Positions 25,660-34,408 of a DNA stretch of 64,000 bases are shown here, piece after piece; positions within the stretch are counted from its first letter, which is position 1, and the number at the start of each line of letters is the position of its first letter. The translations under genes and the position numbers were made by a program. The notes under the pieces were generated by a model. That model was not told the origin of the DNA and did no database searches. It was given only the letters and a program-made list of their open reading frames with translations. The DNA comes from Ardenticatenaceae bacterium (GTDB lineage: Bacteria > Chloroflexota > Anaerolineae > Promineifilales > Promineifilaceae), in the NCBI GenBank assembly GCA_020634435.1, contig JACKBS010000004.1, positions 868,001 through 932,000 of the forward strand. Reading direction: 5' to 3'.

Positions 25660-26667
25660 ATGAATCGTCCGCTAAAGATAGCAATTAATGGCTTGGGTCG
25701 CATTGGGCGAGCCGCCTTCAAAGTAATTGGCAACACCCCAGAATTGGAAGTTGTGGGCATTAATGACCTTATCGACAACGAAAATCTGGCTTATTTGCTG
25801 AAATATGATTCGGTGTACGGCCGTTACCATCATGAAGTTGATTACAATGACGGCGGTTTACTGGTGAATAGCAAATCTTTTCCCGTCACCCATCTCAAGA
25901 ATCCGGCCGATTTGCCCTGGGTTGAGCTTGAAGTAGATGTCGTTCTGGAATGCACCGGCGTCTTCACCAAACGCGAAGACCTGGAAAAACATCTCGAAGC
26001 GGGTGCCAAACGAGTCATACTCTCCGCACCGACCAAAAGCGAAGAAATTCTTACTGTTGTACACGGCAGCAGCCAAAATGACAGTGATGATCGTATCATT
26101 TCTTGCGCCAGTTGCACCACCAACTGCATTACACCAGTCATCGAGATTATTGGACGGCGCGTGGGCATCAAGAAGGCGGCCCTGACAACGTTACACGCCT
26201 ACACGGCTTCGCAATCCATTGTGGATGGGCCGAATAAAAAACTGCGCCGTGGCCGCGCTGCTGCCGTAAACTTTGTGCCTACTTCTACCGGGGCCGCCAT
26301 TGCCACCACCAAAGCGCTGCCGCAATACGAAGGCAAATTTAATGGCGTGGCCGTGCGTGCACCCATTCCGGTTGGCTCGTTGGCCGATATCGTGATTCTG
26401 ACCGAACGTTCCACTAGCGTTGAAGAAATCAACAACATCTTCCGTGAAGAAGCCGCCAGCGATCGGTATCGTGGCGTAGTCGGTGTCACGGATGAACCTC
26501 TGGTATCGTCCGACATCGTGCAAGATTCGCGTGCCTCTATCATCGACCTGGGCATGACTCAGGTTGTCGATGGCGATCTGTTAAAAGTGATGAGCTGGTA
26601 TGACAATGAATGGGGCTATGTGAATCAGATGGTCCGCGAAGCGGCTAGCTGGGCTCCAAAAAGCTAA
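25660..26667 (+). CDS. gapA: Glyceraldehyde-3-phosphate dehydrogenase, type I
   Basis: A 335-residue glycolytic GAPDH. The N-terminal Rossmann motif INGLGRIGRAAF and acidic D36 after the second strand suggest NAD preference. The catalytic cysteine is C152 in SCASCTTNCITPV, and WYDNEWGYVNQMV is the family's C-terminal signature. AGGAG precedes the ATG. It appears monocistronic: a terminator lies upstream and a 17-bp stem-loop downstream. Confidence 0.96.
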   Translation: MNRPLKIAINGLGRIGRAAFKVIGNTPELEVVGINDLIDNENLAYLLKYDSVYGRYHHEVDYNDGGLLVNSKSFPVTHLKNPADLPWVELEVDVVLECTGVFTKREDLEKHLEAGAKRVILSAPTKSEEILTVVHGSSQNDSDDRIISCASCTTNCITPVIEIIGRRVGIKKAALTTLHAYTASQSIVDGPNKKLRRGRAAAVNFVPTSTGAAIATTKALPQYEGKFNGVAVRAPIPVGSLADIVILTERSTSVEEINNIFREEAASDRYRGVVGVTDEPLVSSDIVQDSRASIIDLGMTQVVDGDLLKVMSWYDNEWGYVNQMVREAASWAPKS

Positions 26668-26698
26668 ACAAACTTTTCACAAACCGAAAAATATATTC

Positions 26699-26745
26699 AA
26701 ATGCCGAAAAGTTGCGAAACTCTTTTTTGCAACTTTTCGGCATTT
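26699..26745 (+). terminator. 17-bp stem terminator after gapA
   Basis: AAATGCCGAAAAGTTGC (26699-26715) and its exact complement (26729-26745) flank a 13-nt loop and are followed by GTCTGTTTT. It lies 31 bases after the gapA stop. Confidence 0.75.
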
Positions 26746-26849
26746 GTCTGTTTTGTTCCTCACAGAATTTTTGCATAACTGTCACTTTTGCTAAAATTTG
26801 CTAGAATTGGCCAGCAAAGACGATTTGGTTTTTTCTGAATAAGTGCAGC

Positions 26850-26913
26850 TTGACATAATTGCACATTTTTTGCTATGGTGTAGATACCGATAAGTAAGCA
26901 TTATTGGTATCTA
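26850..26913 (+). promoter_or_regulatory. Recombinase promoter with overlapping inverted repeat
   Basis: TTGACA (26850-26855), an 18-bp spacer and TATGGT (26874-26879) make a good promoter. A 13-bp inverted repeat with one mismatch (TAGATACCGATAA, 26881-26893; TTATTGGTATCTA, 26901-26913) begins directly after the -10 box, across the start site. This is where a repressor, possibly the recombinase itself, would bind. Confidence 0.6.
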
Positions 26914-26935
26914 TAATAAACGGAGCATTTTTGCC

Positions 26936-28087
26936 ATGAGCACAACAGATAACCGCCTCCAAACGTCTGAGAAGTCACTGAAACAAGAAACAAACATGGT
27001 TCACTACGCTGGACAAGCCGCAAACCAGGCTGCCGCCAGCTATCTATTTGCGGACTATCGCCAGCGGCGCTCTGATAAGACGATACGAACGCAAACGGCC
27101 GCTTTGCAGCTGTGGGTACAATATTTGCGCGAATTGGGTATCGACGGGGAACTTTTGGCCAATGCAGAGGTGTGGGCCACGGCAGCATTGGGACAACAAA
27201 TGCTCCAACAGCTGGCCGAACAAGCCGAAACGCAAGGCACACCGCTGGATGTCATGTTTGGCGCACATTATTGCCAGCACCGGCCTGAAGCGTGGTTGGG
27301 AATCACCTGGGGTTTAGTGGAAGGCTTTGTGCGCTGGCTCCTGAACCAAGGCTACAGTCTGGCCAGCGTCAACAATCGCCTTTCAGCTATCAAGGTGTAT
27401 GCTCGACTGGCGGCTAAAGCGGGTGCTATCTCCCCCGAAGAACATGCCTTGATTCGTGAAGTACGCGGATACGGCCGTACCGAAGGCAAGCGCGTTAACA
27501 TGGCACGAGATAAACAGCGCATTGGTTACAAAAAAGAGGAAGCGATTGTTCTCACCGCCAAACAGGCACGCCGTCTAAAAACCGAACATCCCCCCACCCC
27601 TCAGGGCATCCGCGACCGCCTGATGATCTGCCTACTGCTGGACCTGGGCCTGCGCGCCAGCGAAGTGGCGGCGCTTAAAGTGGAAGACCTGGCTGAAACG
27701 GGCTACGCCATCGTTTACCGGCAGAAAACGGACAGCATAGACCGCATGGAGCTGACAACCGATATTGAAGCGGCCTTGCGTGATTATGCAAGGTATATGC
27801 GAAAATCGGGCGCGTTACTGCGCGGCAGCCGCAAAAACAATAAGCTCACCGATGACATCATGTCCGTCCGTGCAATTGGGGCACGCGTGAAGATTCTTGG
27901 ACGGGACATCTTGGGGATTTGGGAGCTTAGCCCGCACGATCTGCGGCATACGTGGGCCACACGCGCGGCCAAAAGCAGCAGCCCATTTGTGCTGCGCGAT
28001 GCGGGCGGCTGGACCAACATGCAAACCCCTAGCCGCTACGTGGAGCGGGCCAAAGTGGTCAATGAAGGCATCAAACTCGACTATTAA
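26936..28087 (+). CDS. Tyrosine recombinase/integrase (orphan)
   Basis: A 383-residue phage-integrase-family recombinase. The N-terminal SAM-like core-binding domain runs to about 180. The catalytic domain has Arg in LGLRASEVAALK, a beta-hairpin Lys region, HDLRHTWATRAA (His-x-x-Arg) and a terminal GGWTNMQTPSRYVE, whose Tyr is the DNA nucleophile; so all catalytic residues are present. No excisionase, relaxase, phage gene or tRNA target is nearby, so this is not an evident integrative element. CGGAG lies ten bases before the ATG. A stand-alone regulatory inversion or cassette role is possible. Confidence 0.88.
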   Translation: MSTTDNRLQTSEKSLKQETNMVHYAGQAANQAAASYLFADYRQRRSDKTIRTQTAALQLWVQYLRELGIDGELLANAEVWATAALGQQMLQQLAEQAETQGTPLDVMFGAHYCQHRPEAWLGITWGLVEGFVRWLLNQGYSLASVNNRLSAIKVYARLAAKAGAISPEEHALIREVRGYGRTEGKRVNMARDKQRIGYKKEEAIVLTAKQARRLKTEHPPTPQGIRDRLMICLLLDLGLRASEVAALKVEDLAETGYAIVYRQKTDSIDRMELTTDIEAALRDYARYMRKSGALLRGSRKNNKLTDDIMSVRAIGARVKILGRDILGIWELSPHDLRHTWATRAAKSSSPFVLRDAGGWTNMQTPSRYVERAKVVNEGIKLDY

Positions 28088-28142
28088 CGCCTCCCAGAGC
28101 CGAATATGATCTTTGTCACATGACGTCGCCAGAGGGCGGATT

Positions 28143-28234
28143 TATAATAAAAACGATCGCTGCACACGTTGTAGCGGCTGAACCATAGTCTAGTTTTTAG
28201 CAGCAGCCGAAATTGTTTTGGCTGCTGTTTTTTT
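28143..28234 (+). ncRNA. Attenuator-like leader or small RNA
   Basis: A strong -10 box TATAAT (28143-28148), with a weak TGACGT -35 16 bp upstream, would start a transcript near 28155. It contains hairpin 1 (28158-28164/28170-28176) and then a clear terminator hairpin CAGCAGCC/GGCTGCTG (28201-28208/28220-28227) with seven Ts. The segment CGGCTG (28175-28180) can instead pair with CAGCCG (28204-28209), destroying the terminator. This gives two mutually exclusive structures, as in attenuators, just upstream of the small membrane protein gene. The hairpin may also simply end the recombinase transcript. Confidence 0.5.
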
Positions 28235-28264
28235 ATTGGTTTTTGCAACACATGGAGGTGTGTG

Positions 28265-28654
28265 ATGACCAGCATCCAGCCGATTCTGAAACCAAAAGCA
28301 AAGCACAACTATTGGCCAACTTTGATTGGCTTCTTGCTTGTTGTTGTGATTGTGGGCATCGGGTATCTGGTTATGACGACATCAACATCGACAACTTCAT
28401 CGGAGCTGCGTAATCCGCTTGCCGTCAATCCAGAGCTGAAATTTGTGGGTTTGTATGAAGGTGTTAATTCTGATCGTTTCCTGGCCGAAAACCCAGAGAT
28501 TATCACCTTCGAGCACTACACAGCTATGCAGCAACGGAATATCTTCGCGGAGAACCCAGAATTAACGGCCGTTTCCCACTTCAACGAATCACAGCGCAAT
28601 AATCTAGCCGTCAATCCCGAACTGTCTTGGTATTACCGCTACACATCAAAATAG
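28265..28654 (+). CDS. Small single-pass membrane protein with four AxNPE repeats
   Basis: A 129-residue protein of no family I recognise. The start ATG 28265 has GGAGG six bases upstream; a GTG three bases earlier is also open. A short basic N-terminus precedes one transmembrane helix (about residues 18-37). The exported part contains four copies of a short motif: LAVNPEL, LAENPEI, FAENPEL and LAVNPEL, with NPE at about 55, 76, 97 and 117, a 20-21-residue period. The regular spacing suggests a small repeat fold or a binding ladder. A perfect 30-bp palindrome follows the gene. Confidence 0.7.
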   Translation: MTSIQPILKPKAKHNYWPTLIGFLLVVVIVGIGYLVMTTSTSTTSSELRNPLAVNPELKFVGLYEGVNSDRFLAENPEIITFEHYTAMQQRNIFAENPELTAVSHFNESQRNNLAVNPELSWYYRYTSK

Positions 28655-28671
28655 CGCTACGTTCATCCTGA

Positions 28672-28701
28672 GAAGAATCTGCAAGCGCTTGCAGATTCTT
28701 C
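28672..28701 (+). terminator. Perfect 30-bp palindrome
   Basis: GAAGAATCTGCAAGC and its exact complement meet with no loop (28672-28701), 18 bases after the small membrane protein stop. In RNA it would form a long stem followed by TTCC, a likely terminator or processing site. Confidence 0.6.
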
Positions 28702-28730
28702 TTCCCTTTCCATTCCCAGGCTCGTATAAT
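28702..28730 (+). promoter_or_regulatory. Candidate promoter of the dehydratase gene
   Basis: TATAAT at 28725-28730 with a weak TTCCCT at 28702-28707 (17-bp spacer) would start transcription about 25 bases before the ATG at 28765. Confidence 0.45.
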
Positions 28731-28764
28731 CTGGCAAACATCATCAAAAATGGAAGTAAATCTG

Positions 28765-30771
28765 ATGCCTGATCCTACCACTCCTACTCTGGAAAACATC
28801 TTGGGTGATGCGCACTTTGTGGCCACTGCCCGCTTGCAAGGTGACGGCCCAGACGGTCGTTTACCCATCACCGAAGAAATGCTTCGCCAGGAACCCAGCG
28901 GCAATCTGTTTGGCCTGACGCAAAACGCGGGCATGGGTTGGCAGCCCACCGAAATTGGCCGACCTCAATACCTCATTCTCAGCACATCAGGTGGTTTGCG
29001 TGACAGCGACGGCCATCCCATCGCCCAGGGCTACCACACAGGCCACTGGGAGCTGGATTTGCTGGTAAGGCAGGCTGCGGAAACGCTGAAAGAGCAAGGC
29101 GCACTGCCTTTTGCCGCTTATTGCAGCGACCCATGTGACGGCCGTTCCCAGGGCACAACCGGCATGTTCGACAGTCTTCCCTACCGCAACGACGCTGCCA
29201 TGACGCTGCGCCGTCTCATTCGTTCCTTGCCCCAGCGACAGGGGGTGATGGGCGTGGCTACCTGCGACAAAGGCCTGCCCGCGATGATGATGGCCCTGGC
29301 AAGCTGCGCCGATTTGCCAGGGGTGATTGTGCCCGGCGGGGTAACCTTGCCGGCCACCAACGCCGAAGACGCCGGAAAGGTACAAACCATTGGGGCGCGC
29401 TTTGCCCATGAGATGATTGATCTGGAATATGCCGCCTCAATGGGCTGCCGAGCGTGTGGCTCTCCCGGTGGTGGTTGCCAATTTCTGGGCACCGCCGCCA
29501 CCGCACAAGTGGTCGCCGAAGCGCTGGGATTGGCGCTGCCCCACAGTGCCCTGACGCCCTCTGGTGAAGCAGTTTGGCTAGACATGGCCCACCGTTCAGC
29601 CCTGGCTTTGCTGCACCTGAAAACGGCCGTCCTGCCCATGTCGGCTATTCTTACGCCCCAGGCGATGGAAAATGCCATGCTAGTTCATGCCGCGTTTGGC
29701 GGCTCTACCAATTTGCTGCTGCACATCCCAGCCATTGCCCACGCCGCCGGGCTGCCCATGCCCACGGTGCATGATTGGAACCGAATCAATCGGCTCACGC
29801 CCCGTTTGGTTGATGCTTTGCCCAACGGTCCGCGCAATCACCCGACGGTGCAGGTCTTTATGGCCGGTGGCGTACCCGAAGTAATGCTGCACCTGCGGGC
29901 GATGGGACTGCTGAATCTGGATGCGCTCACGGCAACGGGAGAAAAGTTGTCAGCCGTCCTCGATTGGTGGCAGCAAAGTCCACGCCGCAAAGCGGTGCGT
30001 GACCGGCTGGCCCAGGTTGGGATTGATGTGGATCACATTATCATGGATGCCGACAGCGCCAGAGCAGCGGGTCTCGCCAGCACGATGGTGTTTCCGGTGG
30101 GCAACATCGCCCCCGAAGGCTCTGTGCTCAAGGCAACGGCCATTGATCCCTCTGTGGTTGGTGACGATGATATTTACCGGCATCGTGGTCCGGCCAGGGT
30201 GTTTGTGTCCGAAAAAGCCGCCGTACAAGCCATCAAAGGATTGAGCGACCACCCGGTTAAGGCAGGGGACGTTGTCGTCATGATTGGTGGCGGGCCATCA
30301 GGCACGGGCATGGAAGAAACGTACCAGGTCACCTCGGCACTGAAATTTATTCCCTGGGGCAAAACAGTGCCGATTTTGACCGATGCCCGCTTTTCAGGCG
30401 TCTCGACCGGTGCTTGCATTGGCCACATTGGGCCGGAAGCGCTGGCTGGGGGACCCCTTGGCAAATTGCAGGACGGCGACATCATTGAGATTGAGGTCGA
30501 TCGGCAGCAGCTCACCGGGCGCATTGATTTTGTCGGCACAGCAGACCAATCGCTACCGCCCGATGAAGCGGCCGTTTTGCTACAGCAACGGCCGTTTCAT
30601 CCCCACCTGCAACCGCATCCCGCGCTGCCCGACGACACCCGACTGTGGGCCGCTCTGCAACGCGCCAGCGGCGGCGTCTGGTCCGGCTGCGTTTATGATG
30701 TAGACCGGATTATCGAAGTTATTGACGCTGGATTAACGGCGCAGGCCGAAACCCAAAACAATTCTCGCTAA
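28765..30771 (+). CDS. yjhG: YjhG/YagF-type sugar-acid (D-xylonate) dehydratase
   Basis: A 668-residue IlvD/Edd-superfamily iron-sulfur dehydratase. SDPCDGRSQGTTGMFDSLPYRNDA, ATCDKGLPA and CRACGSPGGGCQFLG carry the three cysteines expected to hold the cluster. The long C-terminal match (GPSGTGMEETYQVTSALK, DARFSGVSTGACIGHIGPEA, DDTRLWAAL) is specific to YjhG/YagF D-xylonate dehydratases rather than IlvD. It converts a pentonate to its 2-keto-3-deoxy form. The ATG at 28765 has GGAAG eight bases upstream. No xylose dehydrogenase or aldolase is adjacent. Confidence 0.88.
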   Translation: MPDPTTPTLENILGDAHFVATARLQGDGPDGRLPITEEMLRQEPSGNLFGLTQNAGMGWQPTEIGRPQYLILSTSGGLRDSDGHPIAQGYHTGHWELDLLVRQAAETLKEQGALPFAAYCSDPCDGRSQGTTGMFDSLPYRNDAAMTLRRLIRSLPQRQGVMGVATCDKGLPAMMMALASCADLPGVIVPGGVTLPATNAEDAGKVQTIGARFAHEMIDLEYAASMGCRACGSPGGGCQFLGTAATAQVVAEALGLALPHSALTPSGEAVWLDMAHRSALALLHLKTAVLPMSAILTPQAMENAMLVHAAFGGSTNLLLHIPAIAHAAGLPMPTVHDWNRINRLTPRLVDALPNGPRNHPTVQVFMAGGVPEVMLHLRAMGLLNLDALTATGEKLSAVLDWWQQSPRRKAVRDRLAQVGIDVDHIIMDADSARAAGLASTMVFPVGNIAPEGSVLKATAIDPSVVGDDDIYRHRGPARVFVSEKAAVQAIKGLSDHPVKAGDVVVMIGGGPSGTGMEETYQVTSALKFIPWGKTVPILTDARFSGVSTGACIGHIGPEALAGGPLGKLQDGDIIEIEVDRQQLTGRIDFVGTADQSLPPDEAAVLLQQRPFHPHLQPHPALPDDTRLWAALQRASGGVWSGCVYDVDRIIEVIDAGLTAQAETQNNSR

Positions 30772-30776
30772 TAGGC

Positions 30777-30806
30777 TTGGCCCGCCACCCTGAATTTCGT
30801 TATAGT
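30777..30806 (+). promoter_or_regulatory. Candidate promoter of the MalT-like gene
   Basis: TTGGCC (30777-30782) and TATAGT (30801-30806) with an 18-bp spacer lie 35 bases before the start of the regulator gene. Confidence 0.45.
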
Positions 30807-30840
30807 AGGGGCAGACATTCGGGCGTGGTCAGGGTAGCCA

Positions 30841-33471
30841 ATGAAAAGCCGGTATTTGCAAACCAAGTTCCACAAGCCAGCGTGGCGAGAAAATAGCGTT
30901 TCTCGGCCACGCTTATTGGCGCGTTTGCAAACCGCACTCGCCCAGCAGCAAAAGCTTATCCTCATTTCGGCACCGGCGGGTTATGGCAAAACAACTCTTA
31001 TGGCGGAATGGCTGGCAGAAACGGCCGTTGCCACCACCTGGCTTTCTCTTGACGATGCCGACAACGACCCGGCCCGGTTTCTGAGCTACTTCCTGGCCAC
31101 CTTCCAGGCCGTAGATGAAGCGATCGGCCAAAGCGCCCAAAGCTTATTGAGCCTGCCTCAACTGCCACCCGCTCCAGCTATCATCGACCAGCTAATCAAT
31201 GATCTGACCGAACTTCCTACGCCAATTGTGGCCATCCTCGACGATTACCACGTCATTACCAATCCACAAATTCATGAAGCGTTGGAATATTTTTTGGATC
31301 ACCAGCCCTCGCACGTCCATTTGGCCATCACCACCCGCGTGGATCCACCTTTTGCCCTGGCCCGGCTGCGGGTGCGCGGCCAGCTAAGCGAAATTCGCGC
31401 CACCGACTTACGCTTTACGGCGGATGAAGCTCGCCAATTTTTCCACGAGTTCATGCAGCTAGACCTGGAACCCGCAGATATTGCTGAACTGGAAAATCAC
31501 ACGGAAGGTTGGGCTGCGGGGCTTCAGCTGGCCGCCTTGGCCATGCAAAATCTGCCCAACCGTCGCGATTTTCTGGCCGAATTTAGCGGCAGCCATCGGT
31601 ACATCATTGATTATTTGATGGACGAAGTGCTGAAGTCGCAAACTTCGGAAATGCGGGACTTTTTGCGGCAAACGGCCGTTCTCCAGCAGTTTAACGCCGA
31701 TTTGTGCCAGGCGGTCACCGGCACCCGCGCCGTGGACATTCTGGCCCACCTGGAGCGCATCAACTTATTCCTGGTGCCGCTGGATGACCGGCGCGGCTGG
31801 TACCGCTATCACCACCTGTTTGCCGATGTGCTGCGCGCCGGGCTTGAGCCCGAACAAGAGCGGCAGATTCAGGCCCGTGCCGCTGCCTGGTTTACCGATG
31901 AGGGTCTGCTGGCGCAGGCGCTGCCCTACTGGTTGGCGGCCACCGACGTGGCGCAGGCGGCGCAGCTGATTGTGGTGCTGGCTGCTGAATGGCTCAAACA
32001 TGGCGAACTACAAACGCTGTTGGGCTGGCTGGAGGTGCTGCCAGAAACGGCCGTTGCCAACAACCCTGATCTCATCTCCTACAAAGCCATCTGCCTGCTG
32101 CTAACAGGCCAGCTTGAAAAAGCACGCCTGTACGCCCGGCAAGCACGCGACCTCTTTGAAACTCAGGCAAAACCGGTTGGATACGGCCGTTTACTGGCGA
32201 TTCAAGCCTGGTTTTCGATGACCAGCGGCGCGACCGATTGCGCGGCGCTGGCCCAGGCCGCGCTTAACCAGTTGGAAGATGCCGATCAGTTTTTCCGGGC
32301 CATTGCCCTGGTGGCCCTCGGCTCAGACTACGCCTGGAATGCCGACCTGGCCACCTCCAGCCAGGTGTTTGAGCAAACCTACCGGCTAGGCCAGCAGATG
32401 GGCCATGCGTTTATCACGCTGGGAGCGCTGGCCAACTGGGCCTTTAATCTGGTGGAAATGGGTCAACTACGCCGGGCCGAAGCGCTGTGCCGGGCGGCGC
32501 TGGCGAAATACGTGGACAAGCGCGGCCAGCCCCTGCCGGTTTTGGCCATCATTTACAGCCCGCTGGCCACCATTTGTTACGAACAGGGCCAGTTTGACGA
32601 AGCGCAGCAGTTTGCCCAGCAGAGCATTACCCTGAGCCAGCGCCTCTTTTCTAACGTGATATTGGGCGGCGACAGCGAAATTGTGCTGGCTCGGATTGCT
32701 TTCCACCGGGGCCACCCCGAAGAAGCATTGGCCTTGATGGCCGCAACGGCCGAATCGGCGCGGCAGCGGCAGGTGCAGATGGTGGTGTATAAAACGGCCG
32801 TTGTCACCGCCGAAATTCATCTTTTGCTGGGCCACAATGCTCAGATTCCGCAGCTGCTCCACCAATTTGAAGCTGAAACGCTGCCCAATTTGCCCAAGAC
32901 GCGGCGAATTTTGGCCCATTTGCAAGCGCGGTACTGGCTCGCAACCTATGCGCCAGCAAAAGCCCAGGGTCTGCTGGACGAACTGGAACAGTTGGAACAA
33001 ACGGAGGGTTGTGTGCGGCGGCTGATGGGCGTGTTTGTGAACCAGGCGCTGCTGGCGCAATCGCAAGGCCGCCAGGCGCAGGCGCTGGAACTCTTTACTC
33101 AGGCGCTGCAATTGGCCGCGCCGGAAGGGTATGTAACGCTCTTTTTGCCCTACGCCGGGTGGCCCACCCGGCCGCTGCTGCAAGCTGCGCAGGTGGCCCC
33201 GGAGCTGGTTACGGCCGTTCTAACCCTGGCCCAGCCCACGGCCGAAACAGCGCCGCCCACTTCCTTGCTGCCGGAACCGCTAACGGATCAGGAAGTGCGC
33301 GTGTTAGAATTGGTGGTCAACGGCCGTTCCAACCAGGACATCGCTGACGAACTGGTCATTGCCGTGGGTACGGCCAAATGGCACGTACACAACGTGCTGC
33401 AAAAGCTCGGCGTGGCCAATCGAGCCCAGGCCATTGCCAAAGCCCATGAACTGGGGCTGGCCACCCGTTAA
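30841..33471 (+). CDS. MalT-like LuxR-family (LAL) ATP-dependent regulator
   Basis: An 876-residue STAND-type activator. Walker A SAPAGYGKTTL is near residues 40-50 and the Walker B-like VAILDDYHVI near 130-140. A winged helix and TPR-like superhelix (about 340-790) follow. The C-terminal LuxR helix-turn-helix reads LTDQEVRVLELVVNGRSNQDIADEL...TAKWHVHNVLQKLGV. Such proteins bind ATP and an inducer, oligomerise and activate neighbouring promoters. The five genes downstream on the same strand (33.6-36.7 kb) are the natural target. Nothing in the sequence reveals the inducer. Confidence 0.9.
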   Translation: MKSRYLQTKFHKPAWRENSVSRPRLLARLQTALAQQQKLILISAPAGYGKTTLMAEWLAETAVATTWLSLDDADNDPARFLSYFLATFQAVDEAIGQSAQSLLSLPQLPPAPAIIDQLINDLTELPTPIVAILDDYHVITNPQIHEALEYFLDHQPSHVHLAITTRVDPPFALARLRVRGQLSEIRATDLRFTADEARQFFHEFMQLDLEPADIAELENHTEGWAAGLQLAALAMQNLPNRRDFLAEFSGSHRYIIDYLMDEVLKSQTSEMRDFLRQTAVLQQFNADLCQAVTGTRAVDILAHLERINLFLVPLDDRRGWYRYHHLFADVLRAGLEPEQERQIQARAAAWFTDEGLLAQALPYWLAATDVAQAAQLIVVLAAEWLKHGELQTLLGWLEVLPETAVANNPDLISYKAICLLLTGQLEKARLYARQARDLFETQAKPVGYGRLLAIQAWFSMTSGATDCAALAQAALNQLEDADQFFRAIALVALGSDYAWNADLATSSQVFEQTYRLGQQMGHAFITLGALANWAFNLVEMGQLRRAEALCRAALAKYVDKRGQPLPVLAIIYSPLATICYEQGQFDEAQQFAQQSITLSQRLFSNVILGGDSEIVLARIAFHRGHPEEALALMAATAESARQRQVQMVVYKTAVVTAEIHLLLGHNAQIPQLLHQFEAETLPNLPKTRRILAHLQARYWLATYAPAKAQGLLDELEQLEQTEGCVRRLMGVFVNQALLAQSQGRQAQALELFTQALQLAAPEGYVTLFLPYAGWPTRPLLQAAQVAPELVTAVLTLAQPTAETAPPTSLLPEPLTDQEVRVLELVVNGRSNQDIADELVIAVGTAKWHVHNVLQKLGVANRAQAIAKAHELGLATR

Positions 33472-33618
33472 GCCCAACCCCAACTCACCTTTCTCCCTAC
33501 CTTTTCACCAACCAGAACCTACCCCCAACCCCTATCTGCGGGTAGGCGACGCCTCGCCTGCCCGCCCGTAAACTACCAGCATCTTTAACCAAACAACACA
33601 CGTTGGAGGTGCTTACCA

Positions 33619-34149
33619 ATGAACCAGTTAACCAAATTTACGCTAACAATCGGTGGTGTGCTGCTGCTTCTGGCGCTGAACGCTTGTCGCTATCCCGGCA
33701 CAGGCACGGACCCAGACCGCATTGTGGCCAAAACAGCCGTCAAAATCGCCGACTTCACCCCGCCGCCAGGGTACGAACCTGACTATGGCTTACACGCACT
33801 GGGTTATACGTCCGTTGCCTACACCAGCAGCAATCGTGGCCAGCTCTACCTGGTGCAGTCCGAAGCCGAAGTGGATGGCGCTGCGCTGGAAGAGGCGTTG
33901 GGCGAGATGGTGCCGGGCTACGTAGACGAAGACAACAACCTGGCGGTTGTGTCGCAGCAGCTGGTCACCATTCGCCAACAAGAGGTAACGATGATTATCA
34001 GCGAGGGCACGGGCTGGGAAGATGGGGTGATGCGGCAGGCAACGGCCGTTTTCCGGGGCAAGGAAGGCCCGGCCCTGCTCATCCTGCGTGAACCGGTGGC
34101 GCTGTGGGACGATACGGCCGTTGCCGCCTTCCTCGCGTCGATGCGCTAA
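33619..34149 (+). CDS. Predicted lipoprotein of unknown function
   Basis: A 176-residue protein with a lipoprotein signal peptide (hydrophobic core to residue 19, LNAC lipobox with Cys near 23), so it is probably anchored outside the membrane. The mature part has alternating strands and helices (SVAYTSSNRGQLYLVQSEAE, TMIISEGTGWEDGVMRQATAVF) but no domain I recognise. GGAGG lies nine bases before the ATG. First of a five-gene run of small envelope proteins behind the MalT-like regulator. Confidence 0.7.
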   Translation: MNQLTKFTLTIGGVLLLLALNACRYPGTGTDPDRIVAKTAVKIADFTPPPGYEPDYGLHALGYTSVAYTSSNRGQLYLVQSEAEVDGAALEEALGEMVPGYVDEDNNLAVVSQQLVTIRQQEVTMIISEGTGWEDGVMRQATAVFRGKEGPALLILREPVALWDDTAVAAFLASMR

Positions 34150-34178
34150 TTCCACCCGATTGCCAAAAGGAGCCACAC

Positions 34179-34406
34179 ATGGAAAACCAACTTTACCAAA
34201 TTTGTGTGCAGGGCCACCTGGATGCCCGCTGGTTGCCCCGTTTTGCCGGGTTAACCATCACCCTGACGCCCGCTGGCGAAACCATTCTGACCGGCATCAT
34301 TGAAGACCAGGCCGCCCTGTATGGCCTGTTAAACCGAATCCGGGACCTGGGGCTGGAACTCATTTCAGTACAGCGCCAACCCACGGAAAGTGACAAAGGA
34401 AAGTGA
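34179..34406 (+). CDS. Small conserved protein
   Basis: A 75-residue protein (MENQLYQICVQGHLDARW...). The pattern LTITLTPAGETILTGIIEDQAALYGLLNRIRDLGLELISVQR recurs in many unnamed small proteins of Chloroflexi and other phyla, often beside MalT-like regulators. It reads like a ferredoxin-like beta-alpha-beta fold. Function unknown. AAAGGAG precedes the ATG, which is preferred over the upstream in-frame Met. Confidence 0.7.
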   Translation: MENQLYQICVQGHLDARWLPRFAGLTITLTPAGETILTGIIEDQAALYGLLNRIRDLGLELISVQRQPTESDKGK

Positions 34407-34408
34407 TC

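Noticed and set aside
26936..28087. Integrated phage or ICE bounded by the tyrosine recombinase
   Set aside because: No tRNA target, direct-repeat attachment sites, phage, relaxase or conjugation genes were seen on either side.
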